Assembly: GCF_041538065.1 (NCBI RefSeq)
Contig: NZ_JBGORW010000003.1
Span: forward strand, 139,370 to 203,369
DNA: 64,000 bases
Source: Leptotrichia hongkongensis
GTDB taxonomy: Bacteria > Fusobacteriota > Fusobacteriia > Fusobacteriales > Leptotrichiaceae
Direction: 5' to 3'
Made by a program: the position numbers and the translations under genes. This document shows positions 50,383 through 58,040 of this stretch, piece after piece; position 1 is the stretch's first letter; the number at the start of each line of letters is the position of its first letter. A model generated the notes under the pieces. It was not told the DNA's origin. It saw nothing but the letters and a program-made list of their open reading frames with translations, and made no database searches.

Positions 50383-51018
50383 ATGTTTAAACAAATAGAA
50401 TTAACTTACAATTTTGACGCATTAGAGCCAAATATTGATGCAAAAACTATGGAAATACATTATGGAAAGCACCATGCAGCGTATACTAATAATTTAAATG
50501 ATACATTGAAAAATAATGCACCACAATTTTTGGAAAAACCAATTGAGGAAATCTTAGCAAATTTAGATGTACTACCAGAAGAAATAAGAGGAGCTGTTAG
50601 AAATAATGGAGGTGGATATTACAACCATAATCTTTATTTTGAAATAATGGCACCTAATGCAGGTGGAGCACCTACTGGAGAATTAGCAGAAAAAATTAAT
50701 GAAGCATTTGGAAGTTTTGAAGCATTTAAAGAAAAATTTGTACAAGCTGCAGCAACTAGATTTGGATCAGGATGGGCTTGGCTTGTTGTAAATAAAGATG
50801 GAAAATTAAAAGTAACTTCAACTGCAAATCAAGACAATCCATTAATGCCAGGAGCAACTCCTTGCGGATGTTCACAAGGAACTCCAATTTTAGGAATAGA
50901 TGTATGGGAACATGCATATTATCTAAATTATCAAAACAGACGTCCAGATTATATTTCAGCATTTTTCAATGTTATAAACTGGGATGAAGTATCTAAAAAA
51001 TACGAAGCTTTAAAATAA
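50383..51018 (+). CDS. sodA: Superoxide dismutase (Fe/Mn type)
   Basis: 211 residues from ATG 50383, with TAGGAGTGA upstream. Metal ligands are His26, His82, Asp173 and His177 (DVWEHAYYLNYQNRRPDY). A CGCSQGT segment (161-167) precedes the DVWEH motif. It converts superoxide to peroxide and oxygen in the cytosol. Iron or manganese use cannot be told with confidence. Its own promoter and terminator make it a single-gene unit. Confidence 0.96.
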   Translation: MFKQIELTYNFDALEPNIDAKTMEIHYGKHHAAYTNNLNDTLKNNAPQFLEKPIEEILANLDVLPEEIRGAVRNNGGGYYNHNLYFEIMAPNAGGAPTGELAEKINEAFGSFEAFKEKFVQAAATRFGSGWAWLVVNKDGKLKVTSTANQDNPLMPGATPCGCSQGTPILGIDVWEHAYYLNYQNRRPDYISAFFNVINWDEVSKKYEALK

Positions 51019-51040
51019 GCTAAAGTAATAAGTAAAGTAT

Positions 51041-51089
51041 AGATTGAATTGGAAATGTTGGTCATAATAATTCTAGTTCAATCTTTTTC
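51041..51089 (+). terminator. Terminator after sodA
   Basis: AGATTGAA (51041-51048) pairs with TTCAATCT (51077-51084), with further pairs inside, followed by TTTTT. Confidence 0.75.
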
Positions 51090-51241
51090 TTATCTAAAAA
51101 TCTTAAATAACAATGATTCTAATTGAAAAAGAAAGTAAGGTTAAGTTATAGATATAATCAATTTACTAATTTTTATGTGTTTTTACTTCAATTTTTAAAT
51201 ACTTAACTATAATTTGAACAAGAGATATTTATTTATAAAAG

Positions 51242-51270
51242 TTGACTGAAATTATTTAATCTGCTATACT
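51242..51270 (+). promoter_or_regulatory. Promoter of the DUF1858 gene
   Basis: TTGACT (51242-51247), 17-base spacer, TATACT (51265-51270), about 50 bases before the ATG. The rest of the sodA-DUF1858 gap shows nothing else. Confidence 0.6.
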
Positions 51271-51322
51271 TAACTAGGATAGATAAATATTAAAATAAAA
51301 TTTTAAATAGGAGGAGACAGTT

Positions 51323-51532
51323 ATGGAAAGAGTAACAAAAGATATGAATATAATGGAAGCAGTTGAAAAATATCCAATTATTGCACAAGTACTTATGAGA
51401 TATGGACTTGGATGTGTTGGATGTATTATTTCGAGTGCAGAAACTTTGGGAGAAGGAATCGCTGTTCATGGATTAAATCCAGATATGATTATTGAAGAAG
51501 TAAATATGGTTCTTGAAAAACAAGAAGGATAA
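51323..51532 (+). CDS. DUF1858 domain protein (hybrid-cluster-associated redox disulfide type)
   Basis: 69 residues, TAGGAGGAG before the ATG. MNIMEAVEKYPIIAQVLMRY then GLGCVGC with Cys31 and Cys34 as a CxxC pair, and a C-terminal HGLNPDMIIEEVN helix. This is the short DUF1858 fold, also present at the N-terminus of ScdA/RIC proteins that repair iron-sulfur clusters. Here the domain stands alone with its own promoter and terminator. A redox or metal-related role is likely. Adjacent to sodA, which fits oxygen-stress duties. Confidence 0.88.
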   Translation: MERVTKDMNIMEAVEKYPIIAQVLMRYGLGCVGCIISSAETLGEGIAVHGLNPDMIIEEVNMVLEKQEG

Positions 51533-51546
51533 CGAAGGTAAATAAA

Positions 51547-51592
51547 AATAGGTAATATATTAGTAAAAATACTATAAATTACCTATTTTTTT
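51547..51592 (+). terminator. Terminator after the DUF1858 gene
   Basis: AATAGGTAAT (51547-51556) pairs perfectly with ATTACCTATT (51578-51587), followed by TTTTT. Confidence 0.85.
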
Positions 51593-51696
51593 ATTCTATA
51601 CTAAATTTTAAATTTTTTATTAAATAAATCTAATCAATTAAATTTGAAAAAATTTCTAATCTTTTACTTTAACATTAAAGAAATTTTCGTATAAAA

Positions 51697-52083
51697 TTAT
51701 ATTATTAATATAAAACCATAAATAATATTTGTTAACAAAATTATTCCAACTAAAAATCTATTTATAAATTTAAAAATACTTTGGCTTCCAAAAGTGAAAC
51801 TTAATGCTAGATTCAAAAGTGAATAAAATAAAAGTACTATTGAAAAATTTGTTAAAAATAAAAATTTTTGAGTTTTTAATAACATTAAGGCTGGAGGTAA
51901 TAAGTAACGGAATGAAGTAAAAAAGCTATATAATAATATTGTTACTACTTCAAAAAGTAGTACAAGTACGGTTATTCTTTCTGCAAATTGCACTCGCTTC
52001 CCGTTTAGGAATAACAGAGACACAAGTGAATAAATTCGTACAAAAAGTAATAGTAATGTTAAAAATGTAAAGGTATTTATCAT
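51697..52083 (-). CDS. Small integral membrane protein of unknown function
   Basis: 128 residues from the ATG at 52083 (minus strand), chosen because GGAG lies nine bases upstream; a start at 52125 lacks a ribosome site. Four hydrophobic segments (about 1-23, 31-51, 66-84, 105-128) with a basic loop LNGKRVQFAERI after the first. No conserved motif that I recognise. It lies beside htpX, which handles damaged membrane proteins, but the two starts are far apart and a link is not shown. Confidence 0.6.
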   Translation of the reverse strand: MINTFTFLTLLLLFVRIYSLVSLLFLNGKRVQFAERITVLVLLFEVVTILLYSFFTSFRYLLPPALMLLKTQKFLFLTNFSIVLLFYSLLNLALSFTFGSQSIFKFINRFLVGIILLTNIIYGFILII

Positions 52084-52215
52084 ATCTAATTCTCCATATT
52101 TCATAGTTTTTATACATTTTATCACATTTAAGATAAATTCTCAAGATAAAATGAAAGAGTTAACTTTAGTTATTTTATAATGTATTATAAATGTCATTAA
52201 AATCAAACTAAAAAA

Positions 52216-53082
52216 CTATAATAAATGTTGTTCTCTTGCCATTTTTTCAAGTTCTCTTATTCTGTCATCAGTAGAAGGGTGTGTGCTAAATAAATTTTTA
52301 AGATTTCCAAGGCCTGAAAATGGATTTATTATGAACATATGGGCTGTTGTAGGATCTTGTCTGTTCATGGCAATGTTGTGGCTGTAACTTTCCAATTTTT
52401 GCAGTGCATTACGTAAGTATAATGGATTTCCTGAAAATTCAGCTCCAGCTCTGTCTGCCATGTATTCTCTTTTTCTTGAAATAGACATTTGAATTATAGA
52501 AGCTGCTATTGGAGCTAAAAAAGAAAGAAGCATTGCTGTTCCAACATTATTTCTTCTTCTATTCCCATCTCTATTATTTCCGCTTGAAACATAAGGTAAA
52601 AATCTTGCAATATTGGCAATTGCTCCAGCAAAAGTGGCAGCAATTGTACTAACCAAAATATCACGATGCTTTATATGCCCTAATTCGTGAGCCATAACTC
52701 CAGCCAGTTCGTTGTCATCCATCATTTCTAGTAATCCAGCAGTACAAGCAACTGCGGCATTTTGAGGATTTCTTCCAGTTGCAAAGGCGTTTGGCTGACG
52801 TTCTGGAATTATATAAATTTTTGGCATTGGTAAATTGGCGTTTTTAGCTAATCTTTGTATCAATTGATACAATCTTGGATTATTTTCAGGAGTAACTTCC
52901 TGTCCATTATAAGCTCTTATAACCATTTTATCACTAAACCAGTAGCTATAAAAACTCATTCCCCCAGCAATAAGAAGTCCAATCAATGCCCCTTGCTGAT
53001 TTCCCAATATACCACCAATTGCTACAAAGAGAAAAACTAATCCAAACATTAAAAAACCTGTTTTCATAGTATTTATAAACAT
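52216..53082 (-). CDS. htpX: M48-family membrane zinc protease HtpX
   Basis: 288 residues. Two N-terminal membrane helices (about 8-50), PERQPNAFATG, the zinc site HELGHIKHRD (His132, Glu133, His136), a further hydrophobic part, and the third ligand in EYMADRAGAEF. The YLRNALQKLESYSH and FSTHPSTDDRIREL parts are typical. HtpX degrades misfolded inner-membrane proteins together with FtsH. GAAAGGA precedes the start on the minus strand. About 570 bases upstream hold no gene but a candidate structured RNA. Confidence 0.96.
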   Translation of the reverse strand: MFINTMKTGFLMFGLVFLFVAIGGILGNQQGALIGLLIAGGMSFYSYWFSDKMVIRAYNGQEVTPENNPRLYQLIQRLAKNANLPMPKIYIIPERQPNAFATGRNPQNAAVACTAGLLEMMDDNELAGVMAHELGHIKHRDILVSTIAATFAGAIANIARFLPYVSSGNNRDGNRRRNNVGTAMLLSFLAPIAASIIQMSISRKREYMADRAGAEFSGNPLYLRNALQKLESYSHNIAMNRQDPTTAHMFIINPFSGLGNLKNLFSTHPSTDDRIRELEKMAREQHLL

Positions 53083-53197
53083 AAGTATCTTTTTTCCTTT
53101 CTTTTAATTTATGCAAAAGTATTATATTATAAATTAGTATTTTTTTCAATAATTATATTTATTTATAAATATTTAACACAAATGATATACTTAAACA

Positions 53198-53362
53198 ACG
53201 AATTTATCAAAATTATTTCAAGAAAGAATTAAAAAGCGGGGTTTTTATTTGTTCAAGTAAGATTGTCTGACGACTGGAAGGAGAGTTTCGGAGCTTGGCA
53301 AATAAAAGTCGTAGTCTAGCCATAGGTATTGTGTAGAACTCTTTCCACAATTTTAATTATCA
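53198..53362 (+). ncRNA. Candidate structured RNA, unassigned
   Basis: A compact block, less AT-rich than its flanks, in the htpX-tcdA gap. Outer stem AATTAAAA (53227-53234) with TTTTAATT (53351-53358). Main hairpin: TTTTATTTG (53243-53251) with CAAATAAAA (53299-53307), CAAG with CTTG, then TCTGA with TCGGA, a bulged C, and GACT with AGTT closing a purine loop GGAAGGAG (53276-53283). A 3' hairpin ATTGTG/CACAAT (53328-53351) runs into TTTT and could terminate. A promoter-like TTTATA, 18-base spacer, TATACT (53186-53191) lies upstream. No reading frame explains it. It could be a known RNA class I cannot recognise by eye. Confidence 0.5.
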
Positions 53363-53594
53363 GGATAAATTTTTCAGGCAAAATAAGAATTTACAGCAAT
53401 TAGTAATCCTGTGAAAAAATAGTAAAACAGAAACTGTACTAAGAATAAGAAACTTTAATTCATTACTAAAATAGTATACAATTCAAAAATTTATTAAACA
53501 TTTATTACTTAATCGCAGATTTATAGTATAAAAATAGAGTAAATTAAAGGTGACAAATAAAAACTTTATAATAAAAAAATTTATACTCTCACTA

Positions 53595-53622
53595 TTTACA
53601 TTTTCTAGATTTATGATATAAT
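53595..53622 (+). promoter_or_regulatory. Promoter of tcdA
   Basis: TTTACA (53595-53600), 16-base spacer, TATAAT (53617-53622). Confidence 0.55.
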
Positions 53623-53682
53623 ATGAGAAAATTTTAGATAGAGAAAAGAAAAATGTATATTGAAAGGGGAAACAATTTAAAA

Positions 53683-54441
53683 ATGAGTGATAAAAATCAG
53701 ACATTTGCTAGATTTTCTATGATGGTTGGGGAAGAAGGGATTGAGAAATTGGGAAAATCTAGAGTTATAATTTTTGGAGTTGGCGGGGTTGGCTCTTATA
53801 CTGTGGAGGCTTTGGTACGTGCAGGAGTTGGGCAAATTACTATGGTTGATTTTGATGAGATTTCGGAGTCGAATATTAATAGACAGCTGCATTCACTTAG
53901 AAGCACAATAGGCAAGTCTAAGATTGATGTTATGAAAGACAGAATTTTGGATATTAATCCAGATTGTAAGGTTGAACTTGTAAAAAGATTAGTTTATGAC
54001 GATGTGGATGAAGTTTTGGGAAATAACAAATATGATTTTGTCGTGGATGCTATTGATGTCATTGGAAGCAAGATTAATTTGATTGAATATTGTGCGAAAA
54101 ATAACATAAACATTATTTCTTCAATGGGATTTGGGAACAAGATGCACCCTGAAATGATAGAAATTGCAAAAATAAAAAATACCTCTGTTTGTCCGATGGC
54201 AAGAACTATCAGAAGTATTTTGAAAAAGAAAGGGATTACAAATGTTCCAGTTGCATTTTCAAAAGAAATACCTGTACAGCCAAATAAGTCAGAACTATTT
54301 AAGGAAGAATTGCCAACTGAATTTAGGGAAAATAATAAAATTCCGAGAAAAACTACACCTGGAAGTAATTCGTTTGTCCCAGGAGCAGCTGGTCTTGTAC
54401 TAGCTTCTTATGTAGTGAGAAAGTTATTGGAGTGGGATTAA
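53683..54441 (+). CDS. tcdA: tRNA threonylcarbamoyladenosine dehydratase (TcdA/CsdL, ThiF/HesA fold)
   Basis: 252 residues from ATG 53683. An in-frame ATG at 53653 would add ten residues; the ribosome sites of the two are similar in quality, so the start is uncertain. ATP-binding loop FGVGGVGSYTVEALVRAGVG (31-50), DFDEISESNINRQLHS and DAIDVIGSKINLI show the E1-like fold. The C-terminal TTPGSNSFVPGAAGLVLASY matches TcdA, which closes the t6A37 side chain of tRNAs to its cyclic form. It stands alone with its own promoter. Confidence 0.9.
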   Translation: MSDKNQTFARFSMMVGEEGIEKLGKSRVIIFGVGGVGSYTVEALVRAGVGQITMVDFDEISESNINRQLHSLRSTIGKSKIDVMKDRILDINPDCKVELVKRLVYDDVDEVLGNNKYDFVVDAIDVIGSKINLIEYCAKNNINIISSMGFGNKMHPEMIEIAKIKNTSVCPMARTIRSILKKKGITNVPVAFSKEIPVQPNKSELFKEELPTEFRENNKIPRKTTPGSNSFVPGAAGLVLASYVVRKLLEWD

Positions 54442-54588
54442 ATATAGGTAATGTTAAATATCTTAATTATTTAAATTATTTAACAACTTAGTTTTAATAT
54501 TATAACTTTTAAAATAAATTATTAAGCAAGTTTGTACCTCTTAATAAATGTTTGAAAACAATTGAAATAGAAAAAGGAGTGAAATTGA

Positions 54589-55542
54589 TTGGAAGAAAGA
54601 AAAGAAGCTGTATTAACAGTAAATGAAGAAAAAAAGATAAAAAAAAATAAGAAAAATGATTTTCCTAAATGGGAATCAGATAACAAGAACCCATTGGTTA
54701 AAATATTAATTGTAATTGGACTGATTTTATGTATTTTTGGAATAATGGATAAAATCTTTGAACATACGATTTTTAACTTTTTTAAAAATTTAACAATGCC
54801 ATATTTGGAAAAAACTTATGAAGAATCTAAAAAGATGTTTTTAACATTGTCACTTTTGAAAGGAACCACGGATATTATTGAAGGTAGCACAGTTAATGTC
54901 AGTATGATTGTTGGAATGGAAATTGAGATTGGAGATATTATTCAGCCTATTTACGATATGATAAATATTTTATGGAAAGTATCGCTTGCGAGCGTTGTTA
55001 TACTGAAGCTGGAAACTATTTATTATGAAATTTTTAAAGTAAAATTGGCTACAATCTTGACGTTTATTTCATTAATCACAATTTTTCCATATACTATTTA
55101 TAAAAACAAAGTTACAAGAATTTTTAGAAAGATTTCTAAATATTCGTTTTTCATATTACTTTATATTTACATAGTTTTACCAAGTGCGATATTTGTAAAC
55201 TCGACAATTTCGAGCTATTTTGAAAAAGAATATAAAGAGCCTGCAATTGTTGAACTAAATCAGGATCTAGGAAAACTGAATAAAGTGAAAGACGAAATGC
55301 TTTCATTAGATCAATCAAAAAGTATTTTTAATATTCCAGGACAAATTGACAGTGCAAAAGTCAAGATTGATAATTTCACAAAAGAAATAAATGTTATCTC
55401 AAAAGACTTGGTTGAAAATACGCCAGTTATTATTGGAATAATTTTATTGACATCAATAGTATTGCCATTATTAATAGCGATTTTGCTTTATGTAGTGACA
55501 AAGTCGATTGTTTTTGAGAAGATTGCTGGAGGTAGGAAATAG
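54589..55542 (+). CDS. Five-segment inner-membrane protein of unknown function
   Basis: 317 residues, TTG start with AAAGGAG ten bases upstream. A Lys/Glu-rich N-terminus (1-30) precedes five hydrophobic segments: about 37-57, 125-145, 150-170, 182-202 and 280-305. Between the first two lies a polar part (YLEKTYEESKKMFLTLSLLK). Between the last two lies a helical, perhaps coiled-coil loop of about 70 residues (LNQDLGKLNKVKDEML). I recognise no family. The FtsZ-like gene lies downstream but has its own terminator and promoter in front, so common transcription is not evident. Confidence 0.65.
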   Translation: MEERKEAVLTVNEEKKIKKNKKNDFPKWESDNKNPLVKILIVIGLILCIFGIMDKIFEHTIFNFFKNLTMPYLEKTYEESKKMFLTLSLLKGTTDIIEGSTVNVSMIVGMEIEIGDIIQPIYDMINILWKVSLASVVILKLETIYYEIFKVKLATILTFISLITIFPYTIYKNKVTRIFRKISKYSFFILLYIYIVLPSAIFVNSTISSYFEKEYKEPAIVELNQDLGKLNKVKDEMLSLDQSKSIFNIPGQIDSAKVKIDNFTKEINVISKDLVENTPVIIGIILLTSIVLPLLIAILLYVVTKSIVFEKIAGGRK

Positions 55543-55672
55543 AATATTTTAAAAATATATAAGTAATAATGATTATATTTTTATTAAAAAAAACAAATAT
55601 TCAAATTATTCTTACGAATATTTATCTTGAAATCGAGCTTATGATAAAAAGAAGTCAAAATTAAAAAAATAG

Positions 55673-55706
55673 AATCACAGTTATTAAGTTAGCTGTGATT
55701 TTTATT
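55673..55706 (+). terminator. Terminator after the membrane-protein gene
   Basis: AATCACAG (55673-55680) pairs with CTGTGATT (55693-55700), followed by TTTATTT. Confidence 0.7.
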
Positions 55707-55741
55707 TATTTGCATTAATTTAAAATTTCGTATCCTTTCCC

Positions 55742-55770
55742 TTGAAATACCTGTTTTAATTTGGTAAAAT
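55742..55770 (+). promoter_or_regulatory. Promoter upstream of the FtsZ-like gene
   Basis: TTGAAA (55742-55747), 17-base spacer, TAAAAT (55765-55770), giving a leader of about 160 bases. Confidence 0.5.
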
Positions 55771-55892
55771 ATATACAAATAAAAAATTAAGGTTATAGAA
55801 ATTATAGATTGAAATGAGTGTAAAAGTTATAGACAATTTATTTCTTTTTATATATAAAGAATATTGACTATGATATTTAAATATATTTGCAG

Positions 55893-55940
55893 AAGGGAGA
55901 TTTTGCAATACTTTGTATTTGCAATAGTGGGATTAGTATG
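55893..55940 (+). promoter_or_regulatory. Shine-Dalgarno, hairpin, start codon arrangement (FtsZ-like gene)
   Basis: AAGGGAG (55893-55899) is 38 bases before ATG 55938. TTGCAATAC (55903-55911) pairs with GTATTTGCAA (55915-55924) with one bulged base, leaving 13 bases to the ATG. A TTG at 55903 would open a 12-codon peptide whose TGA overlaps the ATG (ATGA). Confidence 0.45.
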
Positions 55941-56852
55941 AAGGATAAAATGAGTGTAAAAGTTATTGGAATTGGCGGAATGGGGATAAATTTTGTAAAT
56001 TTTATGATAGCTTCAGGAGTAAGAAAGGTTGAATATATAACGATTGATACAGATAGTAAGAATTCTGAGCGAAGTCATGCTGAAAAAAAGATTTTTTTAG
56101 ATACCGGGGTTAAGGAATGCAGCAGAGAGCAGGCCGAGAGAGTGGCACTTCAATGCGAGAATCAATTTCGGGAATTGCTTAAGGGAACAGACATTCTATT
56201 TTTGACTGCAGGAGTTGGAGGGGCAACTGGAAGTGGAATAATGCCTGTTATTCTTGAAGTTGCAAAAAAATTGAGAATTTTTACTGTCAGTATTATTGCA
56301 CGTCCATTTTATCTTGAAGGATTTGAGAATTTGAAGATTGCAAATACAGGTATTAAGAAGATTGAAAAACTTGCAGATAGCATGATTGTTGTTATGAATG
56401 AAAAGCTGTATAATTATGTTGGCAAAAATTCTCTTGAAACAGCCTATAAAAAAGCTAACTTTATTATAAAGGAAGGTATTGAGAGCATTGTAAATATTCT
56501 GACGGAAATTGGATTTATGAATATTGACTTTTTGGATGTAAAATCAGTTCTTCAAGATTCAAAGGATACGATTATTCGTGTTGGAGAAGCAAAAGGCGAC
56601 AATGCTGTTGATAAGATAATTGAACAGATAAAGAAAAATAATTTATTTGAAGGAAAATTAGAGGATGCTAAAAGAGTTCTTATAAATTTTATTGCAGCAG
56701 AAGATGTTTCATTAGAATATATTAGGCAGATAACAGAAAGAATTTCAGATATTATAGAAGATAAAAATGTTAATTTGATATGGGGAGTTATATTTAATCA
56801 AAATTATAGAGATGTTGGGAAAATAAAGACAGTAGTGATATCAAGTGTATAA
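55938..56852 (+). CDS. FtsZ/tubulin-family GTPase without C-terminal tail
   Basis: 304 residues from ATG 55938; MSVKV at 55950 is an alternative start, and an upstream in-frame TTG at 55887 is less likely. It follows FtsZ order: VKVIGIGGMGINFVNFMI (8-25), ITIDTDSKNSERSHAEKKI, T4 loop GVGGATGSG (92-100) in place of GGGTGTG, ARPFYLEGFENLKIANTGI, and T7 loop NIDFLD (195-200) with both Asp kept. It therefore should bind GTP and can in principle hydrolyse it on assembly. It stops at the end of the second domain; the linker and the peptide that binds FtsA or ZipA are missing. No cell-division genes are near. Probably a paralogue of the true FtsZ. Confidence 0.8.
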   Translation: MKDKMSVKVIGIGGMGINFVNFMIASGVRKVEYITIDTDSKNSERSHAEKKIFLDTGVKECSREQAERVALQCENQFRELLKGTDILFLTAGVGGATGSGIMPVILEVAKKLRIFTVSIIARPFYLEGFENLKIANTGIKKIEKLADSMIVVMNEKLYNYVGKNSLETAYKKANFIIKEGIESIVNILTEIGFMNIDFLDVKSVLQDSKDTIIRVGEAKGDNAVDKIIEQIKKNNLFEGKLEDAKRVLINFIAAEDVSLEYIRQITERISDIIEDKNVNLIWGVIFNQNYRDVGKIKTVVISSV

Positions 56853-56873
56853 TTGTTTTGTTTATAATCGTGA

Positions 56874-56933
56874 AATCATAATCTTTTATTAAATTTCTTG
56901 CAAGGAAATTAAGAATGATTATGATTTTTTTTT
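56874..56933 (+). terminator. Terminator after the FtsZ-like gene
   Basis: AATCATAATC (56874-56883) pairs with GATTATGATT (56917-56926), with an inner hairpin (TTTCTTGCAAGGAAA), followed by TTTTTTT. Confidence 0.85.
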
Positions 56934-56969
56934 GAGAAATTATATAATTTATAGTACTAAACTTTATTT

Positions 56970-57077
56970 GATAGTAAAACTAGTTTAAAACAAAACTCAA
57001 AAATTATGACTATTTTACTCAAACCATAAATTTATATAATTTTAGCAGTTCAATTTAAAATAGGTTTGAGTATAATA
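56970..57077 (+). repeat. Intergenic repeat, family A, copy 5
   Basis: TAGTAAAACTAGTTTAAAAC, CTCAAAAATTATGACTATTT, TTATATAATTTTAGCAGTTC and AAAATAGGTTTGAGTATAAT. The left end and the complement of the right end are imperfect inverted repeats of about 21 bases. Confidence 0.7.
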
Positions 57078-57120
57078 TAAAAATTAGGAAAAGCAGATAT
57101 TAATTTTTAGCTTTTCCCAA
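57078..57120 (-). terminator. Terminator of the minus-strand membrane-protein gene
   Basis: On the minus strand GGAAAAGC (57117-57110) pairs with GCTTTTCC (57094-57087), followed by TAATTTTT. Confidence 0.7.
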
Positions 57121-57141
57121 TATAATGCAAAATTTTGTTTT

Positions 57142-57699
57142 TTAGTATGAGTTGTAATAAGAAGAACTGTTTAAAACACCTGATATAAGTGCAGCGATGA
57201 TAAATCCATAAACAACAATACCTATAACAATACTAACAATTATAAAGATAATGTATAATTTCAAGGCTTTAGATTGTTCATTAAAGTATTGTTTTAATTT
57301 ATTTTCATCTTTCATAAGTAGAGCTTCTTCTAAAGCATTTGCTGATTTAAGAAATTTTAGTGATATTATAATTGTTAGGATTCCAATAAAGAATGCAAAT
57401 ATTTGGAAAACTCCCACAATAATTCCTAATACTGAGAAAACTTTTATAACTGTTGCCATAAATTTCATATTTTTAGTAGTTAGTGCATCTAAAGTTAATG
57501 TAATTGAATCATTTGTATTGCTGGAATTTGATTCAAAATTATTCGATCTATTTTGTTCAATACTTGAATTACCAATTACTTCATTTCTTATTTTATTTAA
57601 TGACTCAACGTTATTAAAATGCCGTTCATTTTTTTCAATTTCAGATTTTTTTTCTTCGACTAAGAAATCCTCTTCACTTTTTTTATTTTCCAAATCCAT
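57142..57699 (-). CDS. Membrane protein with acidic cytosolic N-terminus, DUF5362-like
   Basis: 185 residues from ATG 57699 (minus strand), with GGAGG nine bases upstream; a start at 57711 would contain that site. Residues 1-70 are polar and Ser/Asn/Glu-rich. Two membrane regions follow: about 84-112 (VIKVFSVLGIIVGVFQIFAF) and 147-175 (LYIIFIIVSIVIGIVVYGF), joined by SLKFLKSANALEEALLMKDE. The layout resembles DUF5362-type proteins, from memory. Function unknown. Confidence 0.6.
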   Translation of the reverse strand: MDLENKKSEEDFLVEEKKSEIEKNERHFNNVESLNKIRNEVIGNSSIEQNRSNNFESNSSNTNDSITLTLDALTTKNMKFMATVIKVFSVLGIIVGVFQIFAFFIGILTIIISLKFLKSANALEEALLMKDENKLKQYFNEQSKALKLYIIFIIVSIVIGIVVYGFIIAALISGVLNSSSYYNSY

Positions 57700-57742
57700 A
57701 AAAACCTCCATATTTTATATATTTTTTTACAATCTAAGATAT

Positions 57743-57771
57743 ATTATAGCACAATATAATTCTTTTTTCAA
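57743..57771 (-). promoter_or_regulatory. Promoter of the minus-strand membrane-protein gene
   Basis: On the minus strand TTGAAA (57771-57766), 17-base spacer, TATAAT (57748-57743). Confidence 0.7.
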
Positions 57772-57787
57772 AATTAAAAAAAAAATA

Positions 57788-57816
57788 ATGACAATTTTCT
57801 TTTTTTATGATATAAT
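57788..57816 (+). promoter_or_regulatory. Promoter of the autotransporter gene
   Basis: ATGACA (57788-57793), 17-base spacer, TATAAT (57811-57816). It diverges from the promoter at 57743-57771. The leader to ATG 58100 would be about 275 bases. Confidence 0.6.
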
Positions 57817-57849
57817 ACATCTTGATGTAAAAAAGACTAAGGAGTTAAA

Positions 57850-57900
57850 TTGCAAAAAAATATATTAAACTTATTATTTTCTAATATTAAAATATATTAA
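57850..57900 (+). other. Micro-ORF 1 in the autotransporter leader
   Basis: TTG at 57850 with GGAG (57841-57844) at good spacing, 16 codons (MQKNILNLLFSNIKIY) and a stop at 57898-57900. It could be a leader peptide or chance in AT-rich DNA. Confidence 0.3.
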
Positions 57901-57927
57901 ATCAAAATAAATTGGAAATAAAAATAA

Positions 57928-58002
57928 GTGAAAAAATTTGAATTTATTACAAATAACAGCTATGATATTAAAGAACTAAATATAAAAAGTATGGAAATGT
58001 AA
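57928..58002 (+). other. Micro-ORF 2 in the autotransporter leader
   Basis: GTG at 57928, 24 codons starting MKKFEFITNNSYDIKELNIK, stop at 58000-58002. The ribosome site is poor. The peptide looks protein-like in composition and might be a gene remnant. Confidence 0.25.
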
Positions 58003-58040
58003 TAATTTTAAATTTAATTAAAAAAAAGTTAATTAAAAAA

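Noticed and set aside
53243..53307. Signal recognition particle RNA
   Set aside because: GGAAGG in a hairpin tip recalls the SRP tetraloop, but the flanking conserved loop bases (AGCA opposite CAG) are absent and the loop is eight bases, so the class is not supported.
57251..57868. Plus-strand 205-codon frame opposite the minus-strand membrane protein
   Set aside because: Its Phe/Ile/Ser-rich translation is a shadow of the minus gene, which has a clear promoter, ribosome site and terminator.
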